36,989 nt of DNA from Chthoniobacterales bacterium (lineage in GTDB: Bacteria; Verrucomicrobiota; Verrucomicrobiia; Chthoniobacterales; JACTMZ01), in NCBI GenBank assembly GCA_014879535.1, contig JACSRX010000007.1, positions 1-36,989 on the forward strand, given 5' to 3'. Positions 8,598-15,796 of this stretch are shown in pieces. Below the pieces are notes generated by a model that saw nothing but the letters and a program-made list of their open reading frames with translations, ran no database searches and had not been told where the DNA came from. Each line of letters opens with the position of its first letter. Position 1 is the first letter of the stretch. A program made the translations under genes and the position numbers.

Positions 8598-8616
8598 GGC
8601 GGGCGCGGGTGGAAAA

Positions 8617-9087
8617 TCAATCGGCCGCGGGCTGGGAGGGGGTGCCCTCCTGCGCAGATTGTCCTGCCGGTGCAGCGGCAGGCTGCTCCTCCACGACGGT
8701 CACGGCCTCCACTCCGCCGGACGGTTCCGCGGTGATGGCAATGGCCTCCGGTTTCGCCGGTGCCGCTTCATCCGCGGCGGCGGGCGCAGCACTTGCAGCC
8801 GGGATGGGCTGGGCCAGCAGTTCCTTCTGGATGGCGGTTTCGCCGGTGCCGCTCTTGGCGTAAATGATGGCCAGCAGCAGGGTCAGCGCGAAAAACACGA
8901 TCCCGAGCCACACGGTGAACTTTTGGAGCACGTGGGTGGTCTGTGCGCCGAAGATGTTTTCCGTCATCCCCCCGCCGAATGCCGCGCCCAAGCCTTCATT
9001 TTTCGGGCGCTGCATCAGAACGACGCCGATCATGAGAAGGCAGACAAGCACATGGAATGTGATGAGGATGGGGATGAGAACCGACAT
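8617..9087 (-). CDS. secG: Preprotein translocase subunit SecG with a long acidic/alanine-rich tail
   Basis: A 156-residue membrane protein. Two transmembrane helices (about 3-23 and 55-75) flank the conserved SecG loop VLMQRPKNEGLGAAFGGG, followed by the NIFGAQTTHVLQK segment. SecG is the small auxiliary subunit of the SecYEG channel and helps SecA-driven export. The core ends near residue 85. The remaining ~70 residues are low-complexity, rich in alanine, proline and glutamate, making the protein longer than most SecG. The frame is open further upstream to 9369, but homology begins at the ATG at 9085-9087, directly after a strong promoter. It is the first gene of a run with panC and nadB. 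Confidence 0.93.
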   Translation of the reverse strand: MSVLIPILITFHVLVCLLMIGVVLMQRPKNEGLGAAFGGGMTENIFGAQTTHVLQKFTVWLGIVFFALTLLLAIIYAKSGTGETAIQKELLAQPIPAASAAPAAADEAAPAKPEAIAITAEPSGGVEAVTVVEEQPAAAPAGQSAQEGTPSQPAAD

Positions 9088-9096
9088 GAACCAAGC

Positions 9097-9125
9097 AATA
9101 TGGCAGGGCCCGAATGGCTTGTAAA
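9097..9125 (-). promoter_or_regulatory. Promoter of the secG-panC-nadB run
   Basis: On the minus strand TTTACA (9120-9125, five of six matches) and CATATT (9097-9102, four of six) are 17 bases apart. The -10 box ends nine bases before the secG ATG, predicting a transcript with almost no leader. No Shine-Dalgarno sequence precedes the ATG. It lies in the 133-bp divergent gap between secG and argA. Confidence 0.5.
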
Positions 9126-9220
9126 GAACAGGGGCACGGTGTCCCCCGCTGTCCGGTCCGGCACCCCGGGATGCATTCCGCGTTGATCTTTCACCTTGGA
9201 ACCCCCTAACTCTCTCGCCT

Positions 9221-10495
9221 GTGAATGTGACCGACCTCAGGGAAATCCTGCAATACGTCCCGCGTTTCCGCGAAAAGATCTTCGTGGTGGCGGTGGACGG
9301 GGAAATCGCGTCCTCGCCAAACTTCGCGAATATCCTGCTCGATCTCGCGGTTTTGCGGTCGTTGAGCATCCGGATCGTCCTCGTCCACGGGGCCAGCCAT
9401 CAGGTGCAGGTCGCGGCGGCCAAGGCCGGCATCCTGCCGAGCAACACCGATGGCACCGGGATCACGGATGAAGCGACCCTCGAGGTCAGCATCGATGCCG
9501 CCATGCGGCTGACCCACGAGATCCTCGAGGGTCTGGCCTCGGTGGATCTGCGGGCGGCGTATGCCAATGCGGTCATTGCACACCCGGCCGGCATCCTCGG
9601 CGGTGTGGACCAGGGGCACACGGGCCGGATCGAACGGGTGGACGTCAAGTGCCTGCATATGCTCCTTCACGAGGGGATCATCCCGGTGGTTCCGCCCATG
9701 GGCTTCGACGGCGAGGGGCACACCTACCGGGTCAACTCGGACCACGCCGCGGCGGAACTTGCCGAGGCGGTGCAGGCGGCCAAGGTGATCTACCTTTCCG
9801 CGGACACGAAGCTTCCGGGGGGCGAGCCGCTTCCGCGGCAACTCGGAATGGCCGAGGCCGAGGACATCTGCAAAAAGCGCAAGGGGGCGGAGGGCGCCAA
9901 TCTTTTCTCCAAACTCGACTACGGCGCGAAGGCGTGCCGGCAGGGCGTCCCGCGCATCCACATCCTCGACGGCCGGATCAACGAGGCCCTGCTCGACGAG
10001 GTGTTCAGCAACGAGGGCATCGGCACGATGATCTACTCGAACGAATACCAGCAGATCCGGAAAATTTTCAAAAAGGACATCCGGGCGATCATGTCCCTGA
10101 TCCGGCAGTCGATGGAAAGCGAGGAACTCGTGCGGCGGACGCGGGCCGACATCATCGAACGCATGCAGGATTACTGGGTGCTGGAGATCGACGGCAAGCT
10201 GATGGGCTGCGTCGCGCTCCACATCCACGACGATGCCGGCGAGCTCGCCTGCCTTTACGTGCGCAAGGACCATGAGAACGAGGGCCATGGACGGAAGCTC
10301 ATGGCCTTCACCGAGAATCTCGCGCGGGAGAAAGGACTCAAACGGCTCCTCGCCCTCAGCACGCAGGCCTACAAATACCTGCAGATCAAGGGTGGTTTCT
10401 GCGAGGCCGGTCCGGACGATCTGCCTCCGGCCCGGCGGAAGAAATACGAAACCGACGGACGCCAATCCAAGGTGCTCGTGAAGAATCTCGCCTGA
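9221..10495 (+). CDS. argA: N-acetylglutamate synthase (amino-acid kinase domain plus GNAT domain)
   Basis: A 424-residue two-domain enzyme that acetylates glutamate with acetyl-CoA, the first step of arginine synthesis. Residues 1 to about 285 form an amino-acid-kinase-fold domain related to acetylglutamate kinase (VLVHGASHQV, then YRVNSDHAAAELAEAV). In ArgA this domain is normally the arginine-sensing, non-catalytic part. Residues from about 290 form the GNAT acetyltransferase, with the acetyl-CoA loop in VRKDHENEGHGRKLM. The domain order and length match classical ArgA rather than ArgB or short ArgN-type enzymes. The start is GTG; weak -35 (TTGATC) and -10 (TAACTC, 9207-9212) elements can be seen just upstream. 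A symporter gene follows after ten bases. The other arginine gene in the window, argG, is 23 kb away. Confidence 0.93.
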   Translation: MNVTDLREILQYVPRFREKIFVVAVDGEIASSPNFANILLDLAVLRSLSIRIVLVHGASHQVQVAAAKAGILPSNTDGTGITDEATLEVSIDAAMRLTHEILEGLASVDLRAAYANAVIAHPAGILGGVDQGHTGRIERVDVKCLHMLLHEGIIPVVPPMGFDGEGHTYRVNSDHAAAELAEAVQAAKVIYLSADTKLPGGEPLPRQLGMAEAEDICKKRKGAEGANLFSKLDYGAKACRQGVPRIHILDGRINEALLDEVFSNEGIGTMIYSNEYQQIRKIFKKDIRAIMSLIRQSMESEELVRRTRADIIERMQDYWVLEIDGKLMGCVALHIHDDAGELACLYVRKDHENEGHGRKLMAFTENLAREKGLKRLLALSTQAYKYLQIKGGFCEAGPDDLPPARRKKYETDGRQSKVLVKNLA

Positions 10496-10505
10496 GGCAC
10501 CCCGC

Positions 10506-12050
10506 ATGGAAGGTGTCCATACCCAGTTCCTGTGGATCGACTGGACGGTCCTCGGGCTTTACCTCCTCGCCACCACATGGATCGGTCACGCGCTCCGAGG
10601 CAAGCAGTCCACCATGCAGGACTTTTTCCTCGCGGGGCGGTCGCTTCCGTGGCCGGCGGTGTGCGGATCGATCGTGGCCACCGAGATCAGCGCGATCACC
10701 TTCGTGGGGGTCCCGGGCATGGTTTTCGCGGCGGGGGGCGATTTCACCTACCTCCAGTGGGGCATCGGCTCCCTGATGGCGCGTGTGATCGTGGGGATCT
10801 GGTTCGTTCGGGTTTTCTACGAGCGCGGCATCTTCAGCCCGTATGACTACATGCAGGCGCGCCTTGGCGCCGGGGCGCGGGCGTTCACGACGGCGTTGTT
10901 TTTTGTCGGCTCGGTGCTGGGGCAGGGGGTCCGCCTGCTGGTGACGGCGCTGATTTTGTGGACGGTGACCGGCCTGTCCTTCGAGTGGTGCATTGTGATC
11001 ATCGGGGTCTTCGCCATCGGGTGGACGCTGATGGGCGGCATGACGACGGTGATCTGGACCGATGTGATCCAATTTTTCGTCTTCATCGGCGGCGGGGCGC
11101 TCGCCTTTGCCGTGCTGATGTTCGACATCGACGGCGGATTTTCGGCCTTCCTGTCCGAGGCGGCCGCTGCGGGCAAGCTGCGGCTTCTGGACCTTTCGAC
11201 TGATCCGAATGTGCAGTTCACCCTCTGGGTCGGGCTGATCGCGATGCCTTTCCAGAACGTCGCGGCCTTCGGCACGGACCAACTCAACGCGCAGCGGATG
11301 TTCTGTTGCCGCAATGCCCGGGATGCCTCCAAGGCGGTGATTGCCAGCAGCATCTCGCTCCTCGTCACCGTGCTCATGCTGGCGGTGGGGGCGGCTCTGT
11401 ATGTTTACTACGCGCAGCATGCACCGACGCCCGCCGAGGCGGCCTTGTTCGCCAAGGATGCCGATTCCGTGTTCCCTGTGTGGATCACCACCGTGCTGCC
11501 GCCGGGGTTGAGCGGTTTGATTTTGGCGGGTGCCTTTGCCGCGGCGATCTCCAGCCTCGACTCCGCCCTGGCCGCGCTCGCGCAAACGTCCATGGCGCTC
11601 TGGCACGGTCGTGACGGCCTTGAGGCCGCGGACCAACCGCGCCTGGTGCGCCAGTCGCGATACGCGGTTGTGGGGTGGGGTGTTGCATTGATACTCGTGG
11701 CCATCGGCCTGCAGGCGATCCGGGGACAGATCAACCTGCTCAGCCTGGCTTTCGGGATGGTGTCCTACACCTACGGTCCGATGCTGGGGGCGTTTCTCCT
11801 CGCCCTCAGTCCCGTGCGCCGGGATATCCGCGGCATCGTGATCGGCTCCGTCCTGTCGATCCTGCTCGTGTTGTGGGTGCGCCCGGACGTTTACAACATC
11901 CTCGCCGCATTCGACGTCATCACGCCCGAACAAGCGGCGGCCGCGCGTCCGAAAATCAATTTTGCGTGGCTTTATCCGGTCACTTGTTTGATCACACTCG
12001 GCTGCGGAGTCGTCTTTGGCCGCAAAACACAAGCCCCGCGCGCCGAGTGA
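10506..12050 (+). CDS. Sodium:solute symporter (SSS family)
   Basis: An inner-membrane protein of 514 residues with about 13 hydrophobic segments, fitting the SSS/SLC5 fold that couples Na+ entry to uptake of a sugar, vitamin, amino acid or organic acid. Helix 1 begins near residue 12 (VLGLYLLATTWIG). The conserved region FLAGRSLPWP-VCGSIVATEISAITFVGVPG follows, and NAQRMFCCRNARDASKA marks the family signature around residues 260-276. The SGLILAGAFAAAISSLDSAL segment carries the serines expected in the sodium site. The substrate cannot be deduced. It starts ten bases after argA with ATG and no strong ribosome-binding site, so it is probably co-transcribed with argA. The 266-bp region upstream of dnaA follows. 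Confidence 0.9.
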   Translation: MEGVHTQFLWIDWTVLGLYLLATTWIGHALRGKQSTMQDFFLAGRSLPWPAVCGSIVATEISAITFVGVPGMVFAAGGDFTYLQWGIGSLMARVIVGIWFVRVFYERGIFSPYDYMQARLGAGARAFTTALFFVGSVLGQGVRLLVTALILWTVTGLSFEWCIVIIGVFAIGWTLMGGMTTVIWTDVIQFFVFIGGGALAFAVLMFDIDGGFSAFLSEAAAAGKLRLLDLSTDPNVQFTLWVGLIAMPFQNVAAFGTDQLNAQRMFCCRNARDASKAVIASSISLLVTVLMLAVGAALYVYYAQHAPTPAEAALFAKDADSVFPVWITTVLPPGLSGLILAGAFAAAISSLDSALAALAQTSMALWHGRDGLEAADQPRLVRQSRYAVVGWGVALILVAIGLQAIRGQINLLSLAFGMVSYTYGPMLGAFLLALSPVRRDIRGIVIGSVLSILLVLWVRPDVYNILAAFDVITPEQAAAARPKINFAWLYPVTCLITLGCGVVFGRKTQAPRAE

Positions 12051-12160
12051 TTGGGTCAAGCGATTTTGACAAAAAGTTTGCACGCCCAGCAAAAATCTTG
12101 AGCGGTGTTTTTGGCGCCGATACGCTCGCGGCTGTGACGCCGAGGGAAAGCCAAAACGCT

Positions 12161-12180
12161 TGTGAACAACATGTGAACAG
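12161..12180 (-). promoter_or_regulatory. Two tandem DnaA-box-like 9-mers
   Basis: TGTGAACAA (12161-12169) and TGTGAACAG (12172-12180) repeat with an 11-base period, about one helical turn. Their reverse complements, TTGTTCACA and CTGTTCACA, share the TNCACA core with the DnaA box TTATNCACA. They lie about 140 bases before the dnaA start, where DnaA could bind to control its own gene or start replication. Confidence 0.4.
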
Positions 12181-12214
12181 GTGGCCTTCCCGCAACACCG
12201 CTTCCATCCGTCCC

Positions 12215-12229
12215 CGATTTTCAAAATCG
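12215..12229. repeat. Perfect palindrome upstream of dnaA
   Basis: CGATTTT and its exact complement AAAATCG are separated by one C, giving a 15-base palindrome. It resembles a binding site for a dimeric protein more than a terminator, because no T-run follows. Confidence 0.5.
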
Positions 12230-12271
12230 TCCCTTTCAGGATCGGCAGCTGTTGGAGCGATTCCGCGTCAC

Positions 12272-12291
12272 ATCTGCCGCAACCGGCAGAT
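12272..12291. repeat. Eight-base-stem hairpin in the dnaA leader
   Basis: ATCTGCCG, a CAAC loop and CGGCAGAT form a perfect hairpin ending 25 bases before the dnaA ATG. No U-run follows, so it is not a standard terminator. If the upstream TTGACA is the dnaA promoter, this hairpin lies in the mRNA leader and could affect translation or stability. Confidence 0.5.
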
Positions 12292-12316
12292 TGGAAGTCT
12301 TTAACAGAATAATTTC

Positions 12317-13801
12317 ATGCCCCGTTCGATCTCCCCACGCTCGAAGAGTCGCGCCCCCACAAACGGCGCGCCGACCCGGCAGGCTCCCCCGGGAGGGCGC
12401 GTCGGCCCGTCGAAGGCGGGTTCCGCCCAAACGGTGAATAACTCCGCGTCCGGCGAGGGCCTTGAAGCGCTGTGGAGCCAGATTTCATCGGCCTTGAAGG
12501 CCGAGTTGGGCGACGGGATTTTCGACCGGTGGTTTTCCACATTGCGTCCGTCGGTCCTGGATGCGCACCAGATCGTGCTTCCCATTCCGAACAGCATCTA
12601 TCAGGTCTGGATCGAGAGCAATTACGCCCCCCAAGTCCAGGCCGCCCTGCTCTCCGTGCTCGGCGGCAAGCGCAAGCTGGTCTTCAAGGTGGAGAACGGA
12701 GTCGTGGATGAGAAGACGCGGACCAAGGAGCCGGTCGCCATGGAGGAACCCGTGGAGGCGGTCGAGGCGCCCGGGCTCAAGGGGCTGAACCCGCACTACC
12801 TGTTCGAGACGTTCGTTGTCGGAACGAACAGCGAGTTCGCACACGCCGCGGCACTGGCGGTGGCCAAGTCCCCCGCGCTCACCTACAATCCGCTTTTCAT
12901 CCACGGTGGTGTCGGCCTCGGCAAGACGCACCTTCTGCAGGCCATCGGTCATCATCTGGCCGCATCGCGCTCCGGAACAAAGGTCGCCTACGTGCGGAGC
13001 GAGACGTTCACCAACGAATTCATCAATGCGATCCAGACCAATTCCCTGGTCAAGTTCCGCCGCCGTTACCGGCAGGCGGACATCCTGCTCATCGACGACA
13101 TCCAGTTCCTGGCCGGCAAGGAGCGCTCGCAGGAGGAGTTTTTCCACACCTTCAATTCGCTTTTCGAGGGGCGCAAACAGATCGTCCTCTCCAGCGACCA
13201 GCCGCCGAGCGAGATTTCGCAGCTCGAGCAGCGCCTTGTTTCGCGTTTCGAGTGGGGGTTGACCGCCGAATTGCAGCCCCCGGACATGGAGACGCGGCTG
13301 GCGATTCTGCGCAAGAAGGCCGCCGGGCTGGACGTGAAGCTCCCGGCGCATGTCCTCGATTACCTGGCGCACCGCATCAAATCGAACGTCCGGCGGCTCG
13401 AGGGAGCCCTGCTCCGGGTCGCCTCGTTCTCGTCGCTCAGCGGGCGTCCCCTCACGGACGAATCCATCGAGCATCTCCTGCGCGACATCCTGCAGGAGGA
13501 GGCGCGACGCGTGGTCACCGTCGATCAGGTGCAGCGCAAGGTGGCCGAGCACTATGATGTGCGGATTGCCGACATGACGGGCAAGCGGCGTCCGGCCCAT
13601 ATCGCCTTCGCCCGCCAGGTGGCCATGTTCATTTCCCGCCGACAGACCAAGAATTCCCTTCAGGACATCGGCGAGGCCTTCGGGGGCAGGGACCATGGAA
13701 CCGTCATCCACGCATGCAAGACCGTGCAGGCGCGCATGGAAAAGGAGGAAAGTCTGCGGCAGGTGATCGGGTTCCTGGAGTCCTCTCTGCAGCGCGGATG
13801 A
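12317..13801 (+). CDS. dnaA: Chromosomal replication initiator DnaA
   Basis: A 494-residue initiator that binds DnaA boxes and melts the origin. Domain I (about 47-115) starts GLEALWSQISSALK. A short variable domain II precedes the AAA+ domain, with Walker A GGVGLGKTH (197-205), Walker B in ILLIDDIQF (256-264) and a sensor region around EISQLEQRLVSRF. Domain IV ends with the DNA-binding signature GGRDHGTVIHACKTV (about 456-470). All motifs are intact. About 46 basic and proline-rich residues precede domain I, which is unusual. A GTG at 12434 would remove most of them, but the ATG at 12317 follows AT-rich leader sequence and is kept. dnaN follows, the common bacterial order. Confidence 0.97.
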   Translation: MPRSISPRSKSRAPTNGAPTRQAPPGGRVGPSKAGSAQTVNNSASGEGLEALWSQISSALKAELGDGIFDRWFSTLRPSVLDAHQIVLPIPNSIYQVWIESNYAPQVQAALLSVLGGKRKLVFKVENGVVDEKTRTKEPVAMEEPVEAVEAPGLKGLNPHYLFETFVVGTNSEFAHAAALAVAKSPALTYNPLFIHGGVGLGKTHLLQAIGHHLAASRSGTKVAYVRSETFTNEFINAIQTNSLVKFRRRYRQADILLIDDIQFLAGKERSQEEFFHTFNSLFEGRKQIVLSSDQPPSEISQLEQRLVSRFEWGLTAELQPPDMETRLAILRKKAAGLDVKLPAHVLDYLAHRIKSNVRRLEGALLRVASFSSLSGRPLTDESIEHLLRDILQEEARRVVTVDQVQRKVAEHYDVRIADMTGKRRPAHIAFARQVAMFISRRQTKNSLQDIGEAFGGRDHGTVIHACKTVQARMEKEESLRQVIGFLESSLQRG

Positions 13802-13813
13802 GCCCCTTTGGTT

Positions 13814-13844
13814 TTGACAGCAAGGCCGAATTTTCCGACATAAA
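13814..13844 (+). promoter_or_regulatory. Possible dnaN promoter
   Basis: A perfect TTGACA (13814-13819) is followed 19 bases later by CATAAA (13839-13844), four of six matches to the -10 consensus. The spacing is longer than ideal. It lies just after the dnaA stop codon and about 40 bases before the dnaN ATG, so dnaN could be expressed separately from dnaA. Confidence 0.35.
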
Positions 13845-13883
13845 GCGGCTTGCCGCCCATGCCGGCGGGAAACAGATCAACCC

Positions 13884-14984
13884 ATGAAATTCACCATCTC
13901 GCAGGAAGCCTTCTCCGACGGCCTGCAAAACGCCGTCAGTGCCGTCAATCCCCGCAGCACCCTGCCGATCCTTTCCAACGTCCTTCTGCAGGCCTCCGGC
14001 GACGAACTCGTCCTCACCGCGACCGATCTCGACTTCACCGTGCGCACCCGGGTCACCGCCAAAGTCGGCAAATCCGGCACGACCACGCTGCCGGCCCGCC
14101 GTTTGGGCACCCTGGTCAAGGATCTCCCCAAGACGGACATCGAAGTCGAGGTGGATGCCAAAAGCATGGCGACCCTGCGCAGCGGTGCGGGCGTTTACAA
14201 AATTTTCGGGTTGCCCGAGGCGGAATTCCCCGGACTGCCCGCGTTCGAGGGGGCGGTGGAGTTCCGGTTGAAGTCCGCCGACCTCAAGGGCGCCCTGCGC
14301 AAGACGCACTATGCCATTTCGCTGGACGAGACGCGTTTCGTGCTCAACGGCATTTTCTTCTCCTTCAAGGGCGACAAGCTCACCCTGGTGGCCACCGACG
14401 GGCGCCGTCTCGCCCTTGCCGAGGTCGGCGACCTTGAAATTCCGCCCAGCCAGGAACGCGACTTCATTGTGCGCACCAAGGCGATCCTCGAGGTCATGCG
14501 GGCTCTCAAGGATGATGAGGATGTGGTGGTGCGCCTTGCCCAGAACCTCGTGCAATTCGACTGCGGCTCGACCACGCTGATCTCCAAGCTGGTCGAGGGC
14601 AATTACCCGAACTACCTGCAGGTCATCCCGACCAAGGTCAACGAGCGCGTCACGGTCGAGCGCGAGGCCCTGCTCAATGCCGTGCGCCGCGTCTCCCTGC
14701 TCAACAGCGAGAAAAGCGCCTCCGTGCGGCTCAACTTCACCAAGGGCAGCATCGAGATCACTTCCAACGCACCCGAGGTTGGCGAAGCCCGCGAATCCCT
14801 CGCCGTGTCCTACAAGGGCTCGGACATCTCGATCGCCTTCAATCCCGAGTTCCTCATGGCCCCGCTTCGCAACTTGCAGGAGGATGAGGTGCATTTCGAA
14901 CTGATCGACGACATCAGCCCGGGAGTGATCAAGATCAACGCCCCCTTCGTCTACGTGCTGATGCCGATGCGTGTCGGGGCCTGA
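13884..14984 (+). CDS. dnaN: DNA polymerase III beta sliding clamp
   Basis: A 366-residue clamp, the normal length for DnaN, which forms a dimeric ring holding the replicative polymerase on DNA. It starts MKFTISQEAFSDGLQ with the early signature STLPILSNVLLQ and ATDLDFTVRT. The C-terminus ends PFVYVLMPMRVGA, matching the conserved MPMR end that forms part of the partner-binding pocket. All three clamp domains appear complete. It lies 82 bases after dnaA. The next gene follows 13 bases after its stop, so it heads a run with the lysozyme-like gene, polX and ispA. Confidence 0.97.
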   Translation: MKFTISQEAFSDGLQNAVSAVNPRSTLPILSNVLLQASGDELVLTATDLDFTVRTRVTAKVGKSGTTTLPARRLGTLVKDLPKTDIEVEVDAKSMATLRSGAGVYKIFGLPEAEFPGLPAFEGAVEFRLKSADLKGALRKTHYAISLDETRFVLNGIFFSFKGDKLTLVATDGRRLALAEVGDLEIPPSQERDFIVRTKAILEVMRALKDDEDVVVRLAQNLVQFDCGSTTLISKLVEGNYPNYLQVIPTKVNERVTVEREALLNAVRRVSLLNSEKSASVRLNFTKGSIEITSNAPEVGEARESLAVSYKGSDISIAFNPEFLMAPLRNLQEDEVHFELIDDISPGVIKINAPFVYVLMPMRVGA

Positions 14985-14997
14985 CGAAAGGCACCGG

Positions 14998-15795
14998 GTG
15001 ATTGCGACCCTCCTCCGCCCGGGTGCCGTCCTTGCGACTGCGGTGCTGCTGACCGTGCCCTCGGGTGGCTTGGCGACCGGGGAGGTGAAGGTCAGTGCGT
15101 CCGAGGCCGACAGCATCGGCAGGAAAATCTGGCGCAACGAGTGTGCGGGCACGAGGGACGGCCTGACGTCGTGGAACAAGGGCGAAAACTTCGCGTCGCT
15201 GGGGATCGGCCATTTCATCTGGTATCCCGCCGGGAAGCGGGGGCCGTTCAAGGAAAGCTTCCCGGCCCTGCGCGATTACCTGCAGGCGCAGGGGATCAAG
15301 CTGCCGGGCTGGCTGGCGTCGGCCAAGGCATGCCCGTGGCCGGAGCGCGCGGCGTTCATGGCGGATTTCCGTTCACCGAAGATGGAGGAACTCCGTTCGC
15401 TGCTGGTTTCCACCGTCGGCCTGCAGGCGCGGTTTGCCGCATTGCGGCTGGAGCAGTCCCTTCCCGCCATGCTGGCATCCGCGCCGGCAGCGGAACGGGA
15501 GAGAATCCGGAGCAGTTTCTACCGCGTGGCTGATGCGCCGGGGGGGCTTTACGCGTTGATGGACTATGTGAATTTCAAAGGCGAGGGGACATCGCCGTCC
15601 GAGCGTTACAAGGGGGAGGGATGGGGTCTGCTGCAGGTGCTGGCGGGGATGTCCGACAGCGGTTCGCCGACGGCGGCCTTCTCCCGCAGTGCCGACCGCG
15701 TGCTGACGCGCCGGGTGGAGTTGTCGCCCGCGGATCGCGGGGAAAAGCGATGGCTGCCCGGCTGGCGCAACCGGGTCTCCACCTACGCGCCCTGA
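14998..15795 (+). CDS. Secreted protein with a lysozyme-like N-terminal motif, function unknown
   Basis: A 265-residue protein. Residues 1 to about 28 form a signal peptide (ATLLRPGAVLATAVLL). Residues 44-76 contain WRNECAGTRDGLTSWN followed by SLGIGHFIWYP. A Glu (48) upstream of S-x-GIGH (68-73) resembles T4-lysozyme/GH24 enzymes, where the catalytic Glu precedes T-x-GIGH; this is my inference. The rest is rich in conserved-looking aromatic motifs: GGLYALMDYVNFKGEG, GWGLLQVL, RWLPGWRNRVSTY. I believe this matches a family of uncharacterised secreted proteins found in several phyla. GTG at 14998 is chosen because AAAGG lies seven bases upstream; GTG 14971 would overlap dnaN. polX starts one base after its stop. 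A periplasmic peptidoglycan-cleaving role is possible but unproven. Confidence 0.75.
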   Translation: MIATLLRPGAVLATAVLLTVPSGGLATGEVKVSASEADSIGRKIWRNECAGTRDGLTSWNKGENFASLGIGHFIWYPAGKRGPFKESFPALRDYLQAQGIKLPGWLASAKACPWPERAAFMADFRSPKMEELRSLLVSTVGLQARFAALRLEQSLPAMLASAPAAERERIRSSFYRVADAPGGLYALMDYVNFKGEGTSPSERYKGEGWGLLQVLAGMSDSGSPTAAFSRSADRVLTRRVELSPADRGEKRWLPGWRNRVSTYAP

Positions 15796-15796
15796 A

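Larger units (their letters stand above)
12051..12316 (+). promoter_or_regulatory. Non-coding region upstream of dnaA: candidate origin and/or dnaA control region
   Basis: This 266-bp stretch carries no plausible gene and is visibly richer in A and T runs than its flanks. It contains a TTGACA at 12066-12071 with AAAAAT 19 bases further on, two DnaA-box-like repeats (12161-12180), a perfect palindrome (12215-12229) and an eight-base-stem hairpin (12272-12291). Such content next to dnaA-dnaN is typical of either a replication origin or an autoregulated dnaA promoter. The boxes differ from the Escherichia coli consensus at two or more positions and only two are seen, so origin function is a hypothesis. 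Confidence 0.45.

Noticed and set aside
10386-12224. A 612-codon minus-strand frame opposite the symporter
   Set aside because: The translation is low-complexity and His, Arg and Asp-rich, with no family motif, while the plus strand encodes a clear SSS transporter.
12272-12291. Rho-independent terminator after the symporter gene
   Set aside because: The hairpin is perfect but has no T-run after it and lies 25 bases before dnaA, so it is better read as a leader element.
13704-15251. A 515-codon minus-strand frame opposite dnaN
   Set aside because: It covers the unmistakable sliding clamp gene and has no recognisable domain.
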